DNA of 64,000 nucleotides from Chitinophagaceae bacterium (GTDB lineage Bacteria; Bacteroidota; Bacteroidia; Chitinophagales; Chitinophagaceae): NCBI GenBank assembly GCA_028288585.1, contig JAQBNL010000002.1, positions 33,592 to 97,591 of the forward strand, read 5' to 3'. Shown piece by piece: positions 26,312 to 35,730 of this stretch (position 1 is its first letter; each line of letters starts with the position of its first letter). The notes under the pieces were generated by a model. It saw only the letters and a program-made list of their open reading frames with translations, ran no database searches and was not told where the DNA came from. The position numbers and the translations under genes were made by a program.

Positions 26312-27427
26312 ATGAAAAATTTTACACTTCTTGCAACATTACTTTTAGCTTTTGTAATAACAGGCTACTCACAGGACTTTGGTGGAACTCCCCCTAATTG
26401 TACATTACCTAATGGTTATATACTTACCCAGGGCGATAGGATGGTTACTTATCAAAACCCGTTAAAGAATTGTGCTGATGATTGCGGAATTCTTACGCCT
26501 GGTGTTGGCGGAAATAACCCAGGTAATATTTTATTTCCTGCTGAAGCTCCTAAGCCAACATTAATCAAATCTTTCAGCATCTTTGTTTTTGATGCTAACT
26601 TAAGATGCGAATCAGATAAGGATTTTCAATGCTCAACGTTTGTTTCTTTATACATTGTTCCTGAATCATATACCTCCGTTCAACCTCCTTCTGATGCAGA
26701 TAAATTTGGTGAGAGCAAACCATTTCTTATGAAAGCACACGGCGGAGTTAATTCAGTAAGCGTTTCTTTTAGTAAAGCATACGATCCAAATAAAAAATAC
26801 AGAGTGTTTTTAGATTTTGGCAAAGGAACTACATGTGTACAACAGGACACAAAGTACATTATTGATATTTTACCTGAAGGAGGACCGTTACCTGTAAATG
26901 TTAGTTCATTTTTGGTTGGCCGTACCGGTACTGCCGTAGCATTGAACTGGAAGACAGAAATAGAAATGAACGCTGTTAATTTTGAAGTGCAAAGGTCTTA
27001 CGATAATGCATCTTTCAAAACTATTGCAACTATTGCCAGTACTGCAAACGGCTCATCATCTAAATCCTATTCTTACGTTGATAACAGCAATACTTCAAAA
27101 TCAATTAGTTTTTACAGACTTAAAATAGTAAAGCAAAGTGAAGTTTCTTACAGTGATATTAAAACTGTAAAAGGCCTCTTAGCTAATACTGATTTTGTAA
27201 TATTCCCTAACCCAAGCGTGGGTAATGCCAGGGTTACAATTACTGACTTAAGCGAACCAACAAGAGTTCAATTACTGGATAACTCCGGAAGGTTGGTAAA
27301 ATCACTGATGTTAAATAATACTAATACAGTTGAATTAAACGGATTGCAGAGAGGAGCTTATATGGTAAGAATTATTGGAAGTATAAGCGGCAATTCTGAA
27401 ATCAGAAAACTAACTGTTATAAACTAA
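26312..27427 (+). CDS. Secreted protein with T9SS type A C-terminal sorting domain
   Basis: 371 residues. Signal peptide MKNFTLLATLLLAFVITGYSQ. The N-terminal part is a Cys-containing beta domain (NCTLPNGY, CADDCGI, CESDKDFQCSTF). A fibronectin-like stretch follows (VALNWKTEIEMNAVNFEVQRS), then the sorting domain from FVIFPNPSVGNARVTITD to MVRIIG...RKLTVIN. The protein would cross the outer membrane by the type IX system. A strong terminator follows, so it is probably a single-gene transcript with its own long leader. Confidence 0.85.
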   Translation: MKNFTLLATLLLAFVITGYSQDFGGTPPNCTLPNGYILTQGDRMVTYQNPLKNCADDCGILTPGVGGNNPGNILFPAEAPKPTLIKSFSIFVFDANLRCESDKDFQCSTFVSLYIVPESYTSVQPPSDADKFGESKPFLMKAHGGVNSVSVSFSKAYDPNKKYRVFLDFGKGTTCVQQDTKYIIDILPEGGPLPVNVSSFLVGRTGTAVALNWKTEIEMNAVNFEVQRSYDNASFKTIATIASTANGSSSKSYSYVDNSNTSKSISFYRLKIVKQSEVSYSDIKTVKGLLANTDFVIFPNPSVGNARVTITDLSEPTRVQLLDNSGRLVKSLMLNNTNTVELNGLQRGAYMVRIIGSISGNSEIRKLTVIN

Positions 27428-27450
27428 ATATTTCTTCCTTACGATTAACT

Positions 27451-27487
27451 AAAAGCTATCCGCCCTAAACGGATGGCTTTTTTTATT
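27451..27487 (+). terminator. Rho-independent terminator after T9SS protein
   Basis: Stem AAAGCTATCCG pairs with CGGATGGCTTT around the loop CCCTAAA, followed by a run of seven or more T. It lies between the T9SS gene and the GH97 gene, so the two are likely separate transcripts. Confidence 0.85.
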
Positions 27488-27523
27488 TTTGGTTCCCATA
27501 CCTTGCATACTTAATTTAAAAAG

Positions 27524-29644
27524 GTGAAAAAAGTAATTGTAATTTTTTTTCTATTCGTATCTGCAATAGCTCTTAAAGCGCAGACATATATCATTACATC
27601 ACCCCGCTCCATAGTAAAAGCTGAATTTTCTCTAAAAAGAGGCCACCCGGAATACCAGGTTTATTTTAAAGATAAAGCAGTTATTAAATCATCTTCAATG
27701 GGATTTGAGTTAAAGGAAAGCCCTTCACTAAAAGATTTACCGCCCATGAAAGATAATTTTTTATTGAGCAGTGTAGATTCTTCTCTTGTAAATGAAACAT
27801 GGCAACCGGTTTGGGGAGAAGTAAAAATCATCAGGAATAATTACAGGCAATACATTTTTCATCTTATTGAAAAAGATGATCAGCAAACAAAACTCGATAT
27901 TGTTTTCAGGGTGTTTGATGATGGAGTAGGATTCCGATATGAGTTTCCTGCTCAAAAAAATCTGACTGTTTTCGTTATTTCAGATGAATTAACACAGTTT
28001 CATGTAACAGGCAATCACAAGGCATTCTGGATACCCGGAGATTATGACAGTAATGAGTTTCAACCTGTAACTTCTTCACTTAGTGAAGTAGATGCTGCAT
28101 CAGGCAAGGATGTAAATGAGATAGCTTTTAAAACACCTATCAATGCCAACACAGTGCAAACACCACTGATGATGAAGACCACTGACGGGCTTTACCTCAA
28201 TATTCACGAGGCTGCCCTGGTAGATTACCCGGCAATGAATCTTTCTATCAACAAAAGTAATTATGTTTTATCAAGCACATTGGTACCTGATGCATTGGGA
28301 AGCAAGGCATACTTAATCGCACCCGCAAAAACACCGTGGAGAACTATTATTGTAAGTGATAAGGCAACAGATATTCTTGCCAGCAAAATGATCTTAAATT
28401 TAAATGAGCCATCAAAAATTAAAAACACCTCATGGATAAAACCCATGAAGTTTGTAGGTGTATGGTGGGAGATGCATGTGGGCAAATCTACATGGGATTA
28501 TGCAGGCACACAGGATGGGAGCAACGCTAAAGATCTAAAACCAAGCGGGAGACATGGCGCTACAACAAAAAATGTAAAACGGTATATTGACTTTGCAGCC
28601 AAAAATAAAATTGATGGTGTATTGGTGGAAGGATGGAACACAGGCTGGGAAGATTGGTTTGGTAAATGGAAAGAAAATGTTTTTGATTTTGTTACGCCAT
28701 ATCCTGATTTTGATGTGAAGGAAATTCAAAGATATGCAGCATCAAAAAATGTAAAGATGATCATGCATAATGAAACCAGCGGTGCAGTTACTTCTTATGA
28801 AAGGCAAATGGACACTGCATACCGTTTCATGAAAAAATTTGGGTACCCTGCTGTAAAAACAGGATATGTTGGAAGAATCATTCCAAGAGGTGAGCATCAC
28901 GATGGCCAATGGATGGTAAACCATTATATAAGAGTTGCTGAAAAAACTGCCTCGTATAATATTATGGTTGATATGCATGAGCCCGTTAGGCCTACAGGTT
29001 TACAAAGAACATATCCTAACTGGCTGGCTTGTGAAGCTGCCAGGGGAAATGAGTTTAATGCATGGAGCAAAGGAAATAATCCTGATCATGAAACCATTCT
29101 TCCTTTTACAAGGCTTATGGGCGGCCCTATGGATTATACACCGGGCATATTTCAAATTAAACTGGATGTATACGATCCTAAAAAAACGGAACAGGTTCAT
29201 ACCACGCTTGCAAAACAATTAGCGCTGTATATTACCATGTACAGCCCATTGCAAATGGCTGCCGATCTTCCTGAAAATTATGAGGCGCATATGGATGCCT
29301 TTCAGTTTATAAAAGATGTAGCAGTAGATTGGGACGATACAAAAATTATAGAAGCAGAACCCGGGGATTATATAACAATTGCCCGCAAAGCAAAAGGAAA
29401 AAGTGATTGGTTTGTGGGAAGCATAACCGATGAGAATAAAAGAGAGGCAAATATCAATTTAAATTTTCTTGATAAAGGCAAAAAATATATGGCTACCATT
29501 TATGCAGATGGTAAAGATGCTGACTGGAAAAATAATCCGATGGTTTATTTGATTACCAGGCAAACAGTTGATAGCAAAAGCGCTTTATCAGTAAATTTAG
29601 CGCCGGGAGGAGGTTGTGCAATAAGTCTTATTCAAATAAAATAA
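27524..29644 (+). CDS. Glycoside hydrolase family 97 (SusB-like) enzyme
   Basis: 706 residues from a GTG start; signal peptide VKKVIVIFFLFVSAIALKAQ. The N-terminal beta-sandwich is followed by a TIM-barrel with GVLVEGWNTGWEDW, HNETSGAVTSYERQ and GRIIPRGEHHDGQWMVNHY, and MVDMHEPVRPTGLQRTYPN, then the GH97 C-terminal domain. GH97 members cleave alpha-glucosides (inverting, Glu base) or alpha-galactosides (retaining, Asp); the subtype is not certain, but two Glu residues in the SusB-like positions favour inverting alpha-glucosidase. Periplasmic. No sus C/D pair is nearby. Confidence 0.9.
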   Translation: MKKVIVIFFLFVSAIALKAQTYIITSPRSIVKAEFSLKRGHPEYQVYFKDKAVIKSSSMGFELKESPSLKDLPPMKDNFLLSSVDSSLVNETWQPVWGEVKIIRNNYRQYIFHLIEKDDQQTKLDIVFRVFDDGVGFRYEFPAQKNLTVFVISDELTQFHVTGNHKAFWIPGDYDSNEFQPVTSSLSEVDAASGKDVNEIAFKTPINANTVQTPLMMKTTDGLYLNIHEAALVDYPAMNLSINKSNYVLSSTLVPDALGSKAYLIAPAKTPWRTIIVSDKATDILASKMILNLNEPSKIKNTSWIKPMKFVGVWWEMHVGKSTWDYAGTQDGSNAKDLKPSGRHGATTKNVKRYIDFAAKNKIDGVLVEGWNTGWEDWFGKWKENVFDFVTPYPDFDVKEIQRYAASKNVKMIMHNETSGAVTSYERQMDTAYRFMKKFGYPAVKTGYVGRIIPRGEHHDGQWMVNHYIRVAEKTASYNIMVDMHEPVRPTGLQRTYPNWLACEAARGNEFNAWSKGNNPDHETILPFTRLMGGPMDYTPGIFQIKLDVYDPKKTEQVHTTLAKQLALYITMYSPLQMAADLPENYEAHMDAFQFIKDVAVDWDDTKIIEAEPGDYITIARKAKGKSDWFVGSITDENKREANINLNFLDKGKKYMATIYADGKDADWKNNPMVYLITRQTVDSKSALSVNLAPGGGCAISLIQIK

Positions 29645-29646
29645 TA

Positions 29647-30330
29647 TCAATAACCGGTGGCGCCGTCTCTTGTTTTTACTTTCTTTTTACCGCTGTTTTT
29701 CTTTTCGTATTGTAATACTTCGGCAGGCTTAACCTTTTTTGTTTTATCGTCTGCGGCTGCAACATTCGCATCCGGCTCTTTAGGCAAAAAACCGCGGTCG
29801 TATGTTTCACTTCTTATAAGCCTTCCGGTATTAGGGTCATAAAATTTCCACGTGCCGTGTTTTACACTGTATTGCTGCGCCTTTACAATTTTATAATCTA
29901 TTATTTCATTGTTGCCTTGTCCGTAAACAGGTATGGTATCATAAGGCGCATCCGGATTATAAGCCTTCCAGCTTTCTATTCTTCCCAGGTCACCCATCAT
30001 AGTAAAATATTGTTGTACTCCATCTTTACCGCCATACCTGTAATTTTCCGTTGCTATCAAATCGCCATTTAAATTATAGCGTCTCCATACACCTTCTTTT
30101 TTGCCATCTTTAAAAATGCCTTCTTCTTCATAACCCGGCTCACCTCTAAGTTCACCTACATGCAATACCCACCTGCCTTGTTTCAAATCTTTTTTATCAA
30201 TAGCATTTATGGTATCACGATCAGCTGTAAGTTCATATGTTTTATATTGTGCAAATCCCATATTAAAAAAGAATTGCAACAGAACAAAAATGAATGTCAA
30301 CTTTTGTATTTTTAGCCACATATTTTTCAT
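29647..30330 (-). CDS. Exported MORN/YwqK-like repeat protein
   Basis: 227 residues with signal peptide (KLTFIFVLLQFFFNMGFAQ). Several YwqK/MORN-like units: LKQGRWVLHV, GIFKDGKKEGVWRRYNLNGDLI, HGTWKFYDPNTGRLIRSETYDRG. C-terminal tail is Lys-rich and disordered. Often annotated 'toxin-antitoxin system YwqK family antitoxin', but no toxin is nearby and a secreted antitoxin is unlikely. Ends 2 bases from the convergent GH97 stop. Confidence 0.75.
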   Translation of the reverse strand: MKNMWLKIQKLTFIFVLLQFFFNMGFAQYKTYELTADRDTINAIDKKDLKQGRWVLHVGELRGEPGYEEEGIFKDGKKEGVWRRYNLNGDLIATENYRYGGKDGVQQYFTMMGDLGRIESWKAYNPDAPYDTIPVYGQGNNEIIDYKIVKAQQYSVKHGTWKFYDPNTGRLIRSETYDRGFLPKEPDANVAAADDKTKKVKPAEVLQYEKKNSGKKKVKTRDGATGY

Positions 30331-30515
30331 AAAAAAAATTAAGGGAATAGTCCTTTCAAATTTACTGAAATAAGAAGATTTTTTTTAGTTTTTGTTCTAA
30401 CCTTTGTAACAACTTTAACCTTTTATTTCCACGGCACAATTCAATACAGTGCAGCAAATAAAAGATTAAACAGGAGTAAAATTCAGAAATAACAGTACAT
30501 AATTTTATTTGGCTT

Positions 30516-31178
30516 ATGCAAGATAAAAGGGTGAAAGTAAAGATATGCTGCATCAGCAGTATATCCGAAGCAAAGATGGCCATGCATTATGGTGCATCGG
30601 CTATTGGTTTGGTAGCAAGAATGCCAAGTGGCCCGGGACCAATTGACGATGAATTAATAAAAACGATAGCAGGTACAATTCCGCCACCCGTAGCAACTTT
30701 TCTTTTAACCTGCGAAACATCAGCTGAACAAATTATCAGTCATCATAAAAGAACATTTACAAACACTATTCAATTAGTAGATGCATTACCCGTGAAGGAT
30801 TATGCAATAATTAAAGAAGCCATCCCGGCAATAAAATTAGTGCAGGTGATTCATGTAATTGATGAAGGTTCTGTAGAAGAAGCGATAAAAATTTCTGAAT
30901 ATGCAGACACCATTTTGCTGGATAGTGGTAATCCTAAACTTGCCATAAAAGAACTTGGCGGAACCGGCAGGGTGCATAACTGGAAACTTAGCCGTAAAAT
31001 AAAAGAGAGTATAAATATTCCTCTTTTTCTTGCCGGCGGATTGAATGCCGCAAATGTAAGGCAGGCGATTGACCGGGTAGAGCCGTTTGGTGTTGATGTG
31101 TGCAGCGGTGTTAGAACTAATGGCCAGCTTGATGAAAATAAATTAAAATCATTTTTTGAAGCTGTAAAAAACCTATAA
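30516..31178 (+). CDS. Phosphoribosylanthranilate isomerase-like protein
   Basis: 220-residue TIM-barrel of the TrpF family. VKICCISSISEAKMA matches the VKICG start, keeping the catalytic Cys although Gly is replaced by Cys. TILLDSG supplies the catalytic Asp, ELGGTGRVHNW the phosphate loop, and IPLFLAGGLNAANV and FGVDVCSGVR the C-terminal phosphate site. TrpF converts PRA to CdRP in tryptophan synthesis. There is no other trp gene here, so this could be a stand-alone paralogue with a shifted substrate. A perfect terminator follows. Confidence 0.75.
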   Translation: MQDKRVKVKICCISSISEAKMAMHYGASAIGLVARMPSGPGPIDDELIKTIAGTIPPPVATFLLTCETSAEQIISHHKRTFTNTIQLVDALPVKDYAIIKEAIPAIKLVQVIHVIDEGSVEEAIKISEYADTILLDSGNPKLAIKELGGTGRVHNWKLSRKIKESINIPLFLAGGLNAANVRQAIDRVEPFGVDVCSGVRTNGQLDENKLKSFFEAVKNL

Positions 31179-31205
31179 GGTCTCAAAGACCTTATAGGTT
31201 TTTAG
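31171..31205. terminator. Bidirectional terminator
   Basis: ACCTATAAGGTC and GACCTTATAGGT form a 12-bp perfect stem with a TCAAA loop, followed by TTTTT. It overlaps the stop codon end of the TrpF-like gene and also sits just after the stop of the convergent DUF2911 gene. Confidence 0.85.
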
Positions 31206-31209
31206 AAGT

Positions 31210-32319
31210 TTATTGATTGATATCCTTTCCTTCTTTGAGAGTCACTATCATTTTGTCAACAGCATCTTTATTCATTTGATTGGGTGCCAATGGCTGTGCA
31301 AGCTGTGCATTTTTTAATGCATTTGCATAATCGCCGTTCGCAGAATATCCTCTTGCCAAACCCATATAAGTTGTAAACTGGTTAGGATTTTTTTGCGCAT
31401 TCAATTTAAAAACTTCTAATGCCTCCTTATTCCTTTTCTGTTGCAATAATTGTCTTCCGTATTGATGCAACTCCTGCATATTTGCCAAAGGCATTGCCAT
31501 CTTCATTGCTGCATCTGCATCAGCTGTTTTACCTAATTTATTTAACACTGCCGCTCTTGTGGCATAGTTTCTAAAATTCTTTTCACCAACAAAAACCCCG
31601 TTTAGTGAATAATCTGTCCATTGTAAAGCATCTTCCAAATTCATATTATGGTCAACAGCAAACTGTGCAGCCTGTTGCCATGCATCTGACCGGAAACCTC
31701 TTTCACTTCTTAATTCACTTCTGTAGGATTCCATTTGTGTCTTTACATAATCAACTTCTACTTTAAATGGAATTTTTAATTTTTCCCAAAGTAAAGCTAC
31801 AGTTGCGCTGTTATCTGTTTCATCCATAAATTCATATTTCAGTCTTTCTACACTTTCATTTAATGGTACTGTTTTTACAGTTACCCGTAATGCATCTTCT
31901 TTAGGGTCATAAAAAAATGAGCCCCATGACGAATTATTATTACTGAATATTAATGTAGCATCCCCTGTACCCATAGCAGCAAAGAGCGCATACGTTCCTG
32001 CCTTTAGCGACTGGCCTTCTACTTTTACATCTGTACTAAAAGTGATGGTAGTATTTTCATTTGCCCCGGCACGCCATGGAGCAGCTTTGCTGGTACCAAA
32101 ACCCAGGTCTTTATAACCGGTATGTACTAACCCATTCCATATTTTTCCTTCACGCCCTTTTACTGCCGGCCTATCGTAGTGGATAGTTACATCCGTTATT
32201 CCAATCCGTTCACTTACAGAGGCTTTTTTATTTCCCCCGTCAGGCGGAGTGGTTAATTGTGCAGAAACTAATAAAGTAAAACATAGCATTGTACACAATG
32301 CTGAAAGTTTGCGTATCAT
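31210..32319 (-). CDS. Exported DUF2911 plus TPR protein
   Basis: 369 residues. Signal peptide (LSALCTMLCFTLLVSAQ). Residues about 35-180 are DUF2911 (SERIGITDVTIHYDRPAVKGREGKIW, LKAGTYALFAAM). The C-terminal third has TPR-type helices (NKEALEVFKLNAQKNPNQFTTYMGLARGYSANGDYANALKNAQ). DUF2911 is common in exported Bacteroidota proteins without a known function. Periplasmic or outer-membrane associated by inference. Single-gene unit between a terminator and the acc genes. Confidence 0.82.
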   Translation of the reverse strand: MIRKLSALCTMLCFTLLVSAQLTTPPDGGNKKASVSERIGITDVTIHYDRPAVKGREGKIWNGLVHTGYKDLGFGTSKAAPWRAGANENTTITFSTDVKVEGQSLKAGTYALFAAMGTGDATLIFSNNNSSWGSFFYDPKEDALRVTVKTVPLNESVERLKYEFMDETDNSATVALLWEKLKIPFKVEVDYVKTQMESYRSELRSERGFRSDAWQQAAQFAVDHNMNLEDALQWTDYSLNGVFVGEKNFRNYATRAAVLNKLGKTADADAAMKMAMPLANMQELHQYGRQLLQQKRNKEALEVFKLNAQKNPNQFTTYMGLARGYSANGDYANALKNAQLAQPLAPNQMNKDAVDKMIVTLKEGKDINQ

Positions 32320-32440
32320 AATAATTAGTTTAGATAATAAATATATTAAAATGAAATCCGGTTTTAATAATTATTTGATGAATGGCAGGAGGGAAAACAA
32401 AATGCTTTCTACGGGTAAAGAAGGAACAGCGAATTAAAAA

Positions 32441-33778
32441 TTATCGCATGGTAAAGCCTTCCAAAAACTTAGTGGTAAAGTTGCCGCTTATAAAGTCTTC
32501 GTTTTTCATTAATTGCTGATGAAAAGGAATTGTGGTTTTTACTCCTTCTATCACATATTCACTTAAAGCACGGCTCATGGTGTTGATGGCTTCTTCCCTG
32601 GTTTGTGCAATGGAAATTAATTTGCCTATCATGCTATCATAATATGGAGGAATAACATATCCTGAATATGCATGACTGTCTACTCTTACTCCATGCCCGC
32701 CGGGTTGGTGAAGCACAGTAATTTTGCCTGGTGAAGGACGGAAATCGTTGTATGGATCTTCAGCATTTATGCGGCATTCAATTGCATGCATCTGGGGGTA
32801 ATGATTTTTACCGGAAATAGTATCTCCCTGGGCAATTTTTATCTGTTCTTTTATAAGGTCATAGTTGATAACTTCTTCAGTAACGCAATGCTCTACCTGT
32901 ATGCGGGTATTCATTTCCATGAAATAAAAATTCCTGTGCTTATCCACCAGAAATTCGACTGTACCAACACTTTCATAATTAATTGCGGAGGCTGCTTTAA
33001 TAGCGGCCTGTCCCATTCTTTCTCTTAGCTCAGGGGTCATAAACGGTGAAGGCGATTCTTCTACCAGTTTCTGGTGCCGGCGCTGGATGGAGCAATCTCT
33101 TTCACTAAGATGACAAATGGTGCCAAACTGGTCACCTGCAATTTGTATCTCAATATGGCGTGGTTCTTCCACAAATTTCTCCATATAGATGCCATCATTT
33201 TTAAACGATGCAGCTGCTTCAACCTTTGCAGTATCAAAAGCTTTTTCCATTTCACTTTCTTCCCAAACCACTCTCATTCCTTTGCCACCCCCGCCTGCAG
33301 TTGCCTTTAATATTACAGGGTAGCCAACTTCTTTGGCCAGGCTTTTTGCTTCGTCAACACTTGAGAGTAAACCTTCGCCACCTGGCACAACGGGTACACC
33401 GGCTTTTATCATAGTTTCCTTTGCCGTTATTTTATCTCCCATTGAATTTATCATCTCCGGTGTTGGGCCGATAAATTTAATTTGATGGTCACCACATATC
33501 TGTGCAAACTTTGCATTCTCTGCTAGAAAACCATAGCCGGGATGAATAGCATCTGCATTGGTAATTTCTGCAGCAGCCATTATATGCGGAACATTCAGGT
33601 AACTATCTACACCGGCGGGTTTACCTATACACACTGCTTCATCAGCAAATTTTACATGAAGGCTATCTTTATCAGCAGTGGAATAAACGGCAACTGTTTT
33701 AATTCCCATTTCCTTACAGGTGCGTATAACCCGTAAAGCAATTTCGCCCCTGTTGGCAATTAATATTTTTTTAAACAC
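32441..33778 (-). CDS. accC: Acetyl-CoA carboxylase biotin carboxylase subunit
   Basis: 445 residues, usual length. [22 protein letters not shown] start, ATP-grasp glycine loop [45 protein letters not shown]. It carboxylates the biotin on AccB in the first step of malonyl-CoA formation. accB lies 74 bp upstream on the same strand, so the two form the classical accBC unit. Supplies the malonyl-CoA used by FabD at the start of the window. Confidence 0.97.
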   Translation of the reverse strand: MFKKILIANRGEIALRVIRTCKEMGIKTVAVYSTADKDSLHVKFADEAVCIGKPAGVDSYLNVPHIMAAAEITNADAIHPGYGFLAENAKFAQICGDHQIKFIGPTPEMINSMGDKITAKETMIKAGVPVVPGGEGLLSSVDEAKSLAKEVGYPVILKATAGGGGKGMRVVWEESEMEKAFDTAKVEAAASFKNDGIYMEKFVEEPRHIEIQIAGDQFGTICHLSERDCSIQRRHQKLVEESPSPFMTPELRERMGQAAIKAASAINYESVGTVEFLVDKHRNFYFMEMNTRIQVEHCVTEEVINYDLIKEQIKIAQGDTISGKNHYPQMHAIECRINAEDPYNDFRPSPGKITVLHQPGGHGVRVDSHAYSGYVIPPYYDSMIGKLISIAQTREEAINTMSRALSEYVIEGVKTTIPFHQQLMKNEDFISGNFTTKFLEGFTMR

Positions 33779-33852
33779 ATCTTGAAATTAAAAATGAAAA
33801 AATTTAAAATGTAAAATTGATAAGCTTTTCATTTACATTTTGCATTAGGTGT

Positions 33853-34314
33853 TTAAGAAGGCTCAACTAAAAATAACGGCTGGTCAAATTCTACAGGCGA
33901 AGCATCTTCCACTAAAACTTTTACAATTTTACCGGTTACTTCACTTTCTATTTCGTTGAATAGTTTCATGGCTTCAATTATACAAACGACTGTACCTTCT
34001 GTAACATCGTCTCCCACATTTATGAATATTGGTTTGCCTGGCCCGGCCTGGCGGTAAAACGTGCCGATCATCGGGCTTTTTATGGTAACAAGGTTATCAG
34101 CTTTAGGAGCCGGTTCTTCTTTTGGTTTTTCTGTTTTGGGAGCAGTTGCCGGCGCAAGTTGTTGTGGTTGCTGAAATTGCGGAACGGAAAAATTTTGTGC
34201 GGCTTCCTTTTTTTGCTTAATGGTGATCTTAAAATCTTTTTCCTCTATACTTATCTCTCCAATATTGGTTTTAGTAATTAGTTTTACTAATTCCTGTATT
34301 TTTTTTATATCCAT
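33853..34314 (-). CDS. accB: Biotin carboxyl carrier protein of acetyl-CoA carboxylase
   Basis: 153 residues: an N-terminal acidic/basic region, a Pro/Ala-rich linker (QQPQQLAPATAPKTEKPKEE), and a C-terminal biotinyl domain with IIEAMKLFNEIE, the biotinylated Lys in the EAMKL motif. Partner of accC immediately downstream. The linker length is typical for the phylum. Confidence 0.96.
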   Translation of the reverse strand: MDIKKIQELVKLITKTNIGEISIEEKDFKITIKQKKEAAQNFSVPQFQQPQQLAPATAPKTEKPKEEPAPKADNLVTIKSPMIGTFYRQAGPGKPIFINVGDDVTEGTVVCIIEAMKLFNEIESEVTGKIVKVLVEDASPVEFDQPLFLVEPS

Positions 34315-34503
34315 CAGAATTAATTAGGTTAAAGATAAATGGGGCAGCTAAGATAGGGAATCCTTTATCAAATCATCAAATTTCAGAATAATAAAAAAAT
34401 ACTAGAAATCAACGATTTTAATAAAAAATCAGGTATAAAAGGGCAATTATTGGGCAAATAATGCAAAAATCTTAAATTTTGAAACAGCGCATTTTTTGAA
34501 TAA

Positions 34504-35070
34504 TTACTCCTTCACCCTTTCAACATATTCACCTGTTTTTGTATGTACCCTTATTAATTCCCCTTCATTTACAAATAAAGGAACGTTTACCGTAGCCCCG
34601 GTTTCTACTGTGGCAGGTTTTAGAGTTCTTGTAGCAGTATCACCCCTTACGCCCGGTTCGCTATAAGTTACTCTCATTACTATTTTATCAGGAAGTTCAA
34701 CACCCATGGGCAGGTCGGTTTCTGTATTAATCAAAACTGAGACTTCCTGGCCATCTTTTAAAAACTGCGGGGCATCTACCATGCTTTCCTGAACAGATAT
34801 TTGTTCATAAGTTTCTGTATCCATAAACGTATAGCCTGAATCATCTTTATATAAAAACTGGTAAGGCTTTTTTTCAACCCTAACTGGGTAGATCGTTTCA
34901 CCGCTGTTCCATGTTAGTTCAATGGTGCGGTTGTTATCTACGCCCTTAAGTTTAGCCCATACTTTTGCTGCTGCACGGGCTGTTTTATTTTGCCCGAATT
35001 CAATAACAGTATATAAGCTGCCGTCCACTTTAATAATAAGACCTGTACGCATGTCCGCTGTTGTAGCCAT
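34504..35070 (-). CDS. efp: Elongation factor P
   Basis: 188 residues with three OB-like domains: KOW-like N-terminal (IKVDGSLYTVIEFGQNKTARAAAKVWAKL), middle (ETYEQISVQESMVDAPQFLKDGQEV) and C-terminal (VNVPLFVNEGELIRVHTKTGEYVERV). It rescues ribosomes stalled on polyproline. The tip of domain I (GQNKTARAAAKVW) has Lys-Thr at the position of the modifiable Lys. A good Bacteroidota promoter precedes it, with a 189-bp gap to accB on the same strand. Confidence 0.96.
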   Translation of the reverse strand: MATTADMRTGLIIKVDGSLYTVIEFGQNKTARAAAKVWAKLKGVDNNRTIELTWNSGETIYPVRVEKKPYQFLYKDDSGYTFMDTETYEQISVQESMVDAPQFLKDGQEVSVLINTETDLPMGVELPDKIVMRVTYSEPGVRGDTATRTLKPATVETGATVNVPLFVNEGELIRVHTKTGEYVERVKE

Positions 35071-35087
35071 AAAAACAATTTAGGCGG

Positions 35088-35118
35088 CAAAGGTAATGTT
35101 TGAAATTTAAAACCAAAA
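35088..35118 (-). promoter_or_regulatory. Bacteroidota-type promoter of efp
   Basis: On the minus strand TTTTG, an 18-base spacer and TACCTTTG match the Bacteroidota -33 (TTTG) and -7 (TAnnTTTG) elements. The -7 box ends 17 bases before the efp ATG, so transcription would start close to the ATG with a short leader. Confidence 0.65.
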
Positions 35119-35188
35119 TACCTGTTAAGAATTCACCTGTACATAGTTTATTATCCGTAAAAAATTATCTTTAAAAAAATATTTTAGC

Positions 35189-35692
35189 GTGAGAAGAGTT
35201 TCAATTTTAGTATTTACATTGTTGATAACACTGGTAGGTTTTTCACAAACCGAACAGGCTGATACAACAAAGCCTGTCTATCTGCGGTTTCCCACCATCC
35301 CTCAATTCACAATTTATAAAGCATCGGACAGTACTGTGTTTACGAGGGAAAATCTTCAAAAGAAAAAATCTACAGTATTTATAATTTTTAGTCCCGATTG
35401 CGAGCATTGCCAGCATGAAACACAAGCCTTAATTGCTAATATAGATATGTTTAAGAATGCTCAAATTGTAATGGTAGAATATCTTTCATTTGAACAAATG
35501 AAAAAATTCTATGATGATTATAAAATTAAAAACTATCCTAATATTATTATGGGCAGGGATGCAAAATTTTATTTACCACTATTTTTTAAAGTAGAAAGTC
35601 TTCCTGCTATTTATGTGTATGATAAAAAAGGAAAATTTAAGCAGGCTTTTTCAGGAAGTGTAAAAATGGATAAGATTGCTGCTGCGCTTTAA
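35189..35692 (+). CDS. Thioredoxin-like (TlpA/AhpC-type) exported protein
   Basis: 167 residues from a GTG start, with signal peptide (VSILVFTLLITLVGFSQ). STVFIIFSPDCEHCQHETQAL contains the CxxC (CEHC) of thioredoxin folds, and LPAIYVYDKKG holds the cis-Pro. Likely periplasmic thiol-disulfide exchange protein. No electron partner is adjacent. A hairpin follows its stop. Confidence 0.85.
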   Translation: MRRVSILVFTLLITLVGFSQTEQADTTKPVYLRFPTIPQFTIYKASDSTVFTRENLQKKKSTVFIIFSPDCEHCQHETQALIANIDMFKNAQIVMVEYLSFEQMKKFYDDYKIKNYPNIIMGRDAKFYLPLFFKVESLPAIYVYDKKGKFKQAFSGSVKMDKIAAAL

Positions 35693-35695
35693 AGC

Positions 35696-35730
35696 CAGGT
35701 ATCTGACATTTTAAAAATGTCTGGCACCTG
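35696..35730. terminator. Hairpin between convergent genes
   Basis: GACATTTT and AAAATGTC pair around a single A, extended by outer CAGGT/ACCTG arms with a small mismatch. Lies 3 bases after the thioredoxin-like stop and directly before the stop of the T9SS protein, so it probably ends both transcripts. No long T run. Confidence 0.6.

Noticed and set aside
29647-30330. YwqK-like protein as an antitoxin
   Set aside because: It has a signal peptide and no toxin neighbour; the name comes from repeat similarity only.
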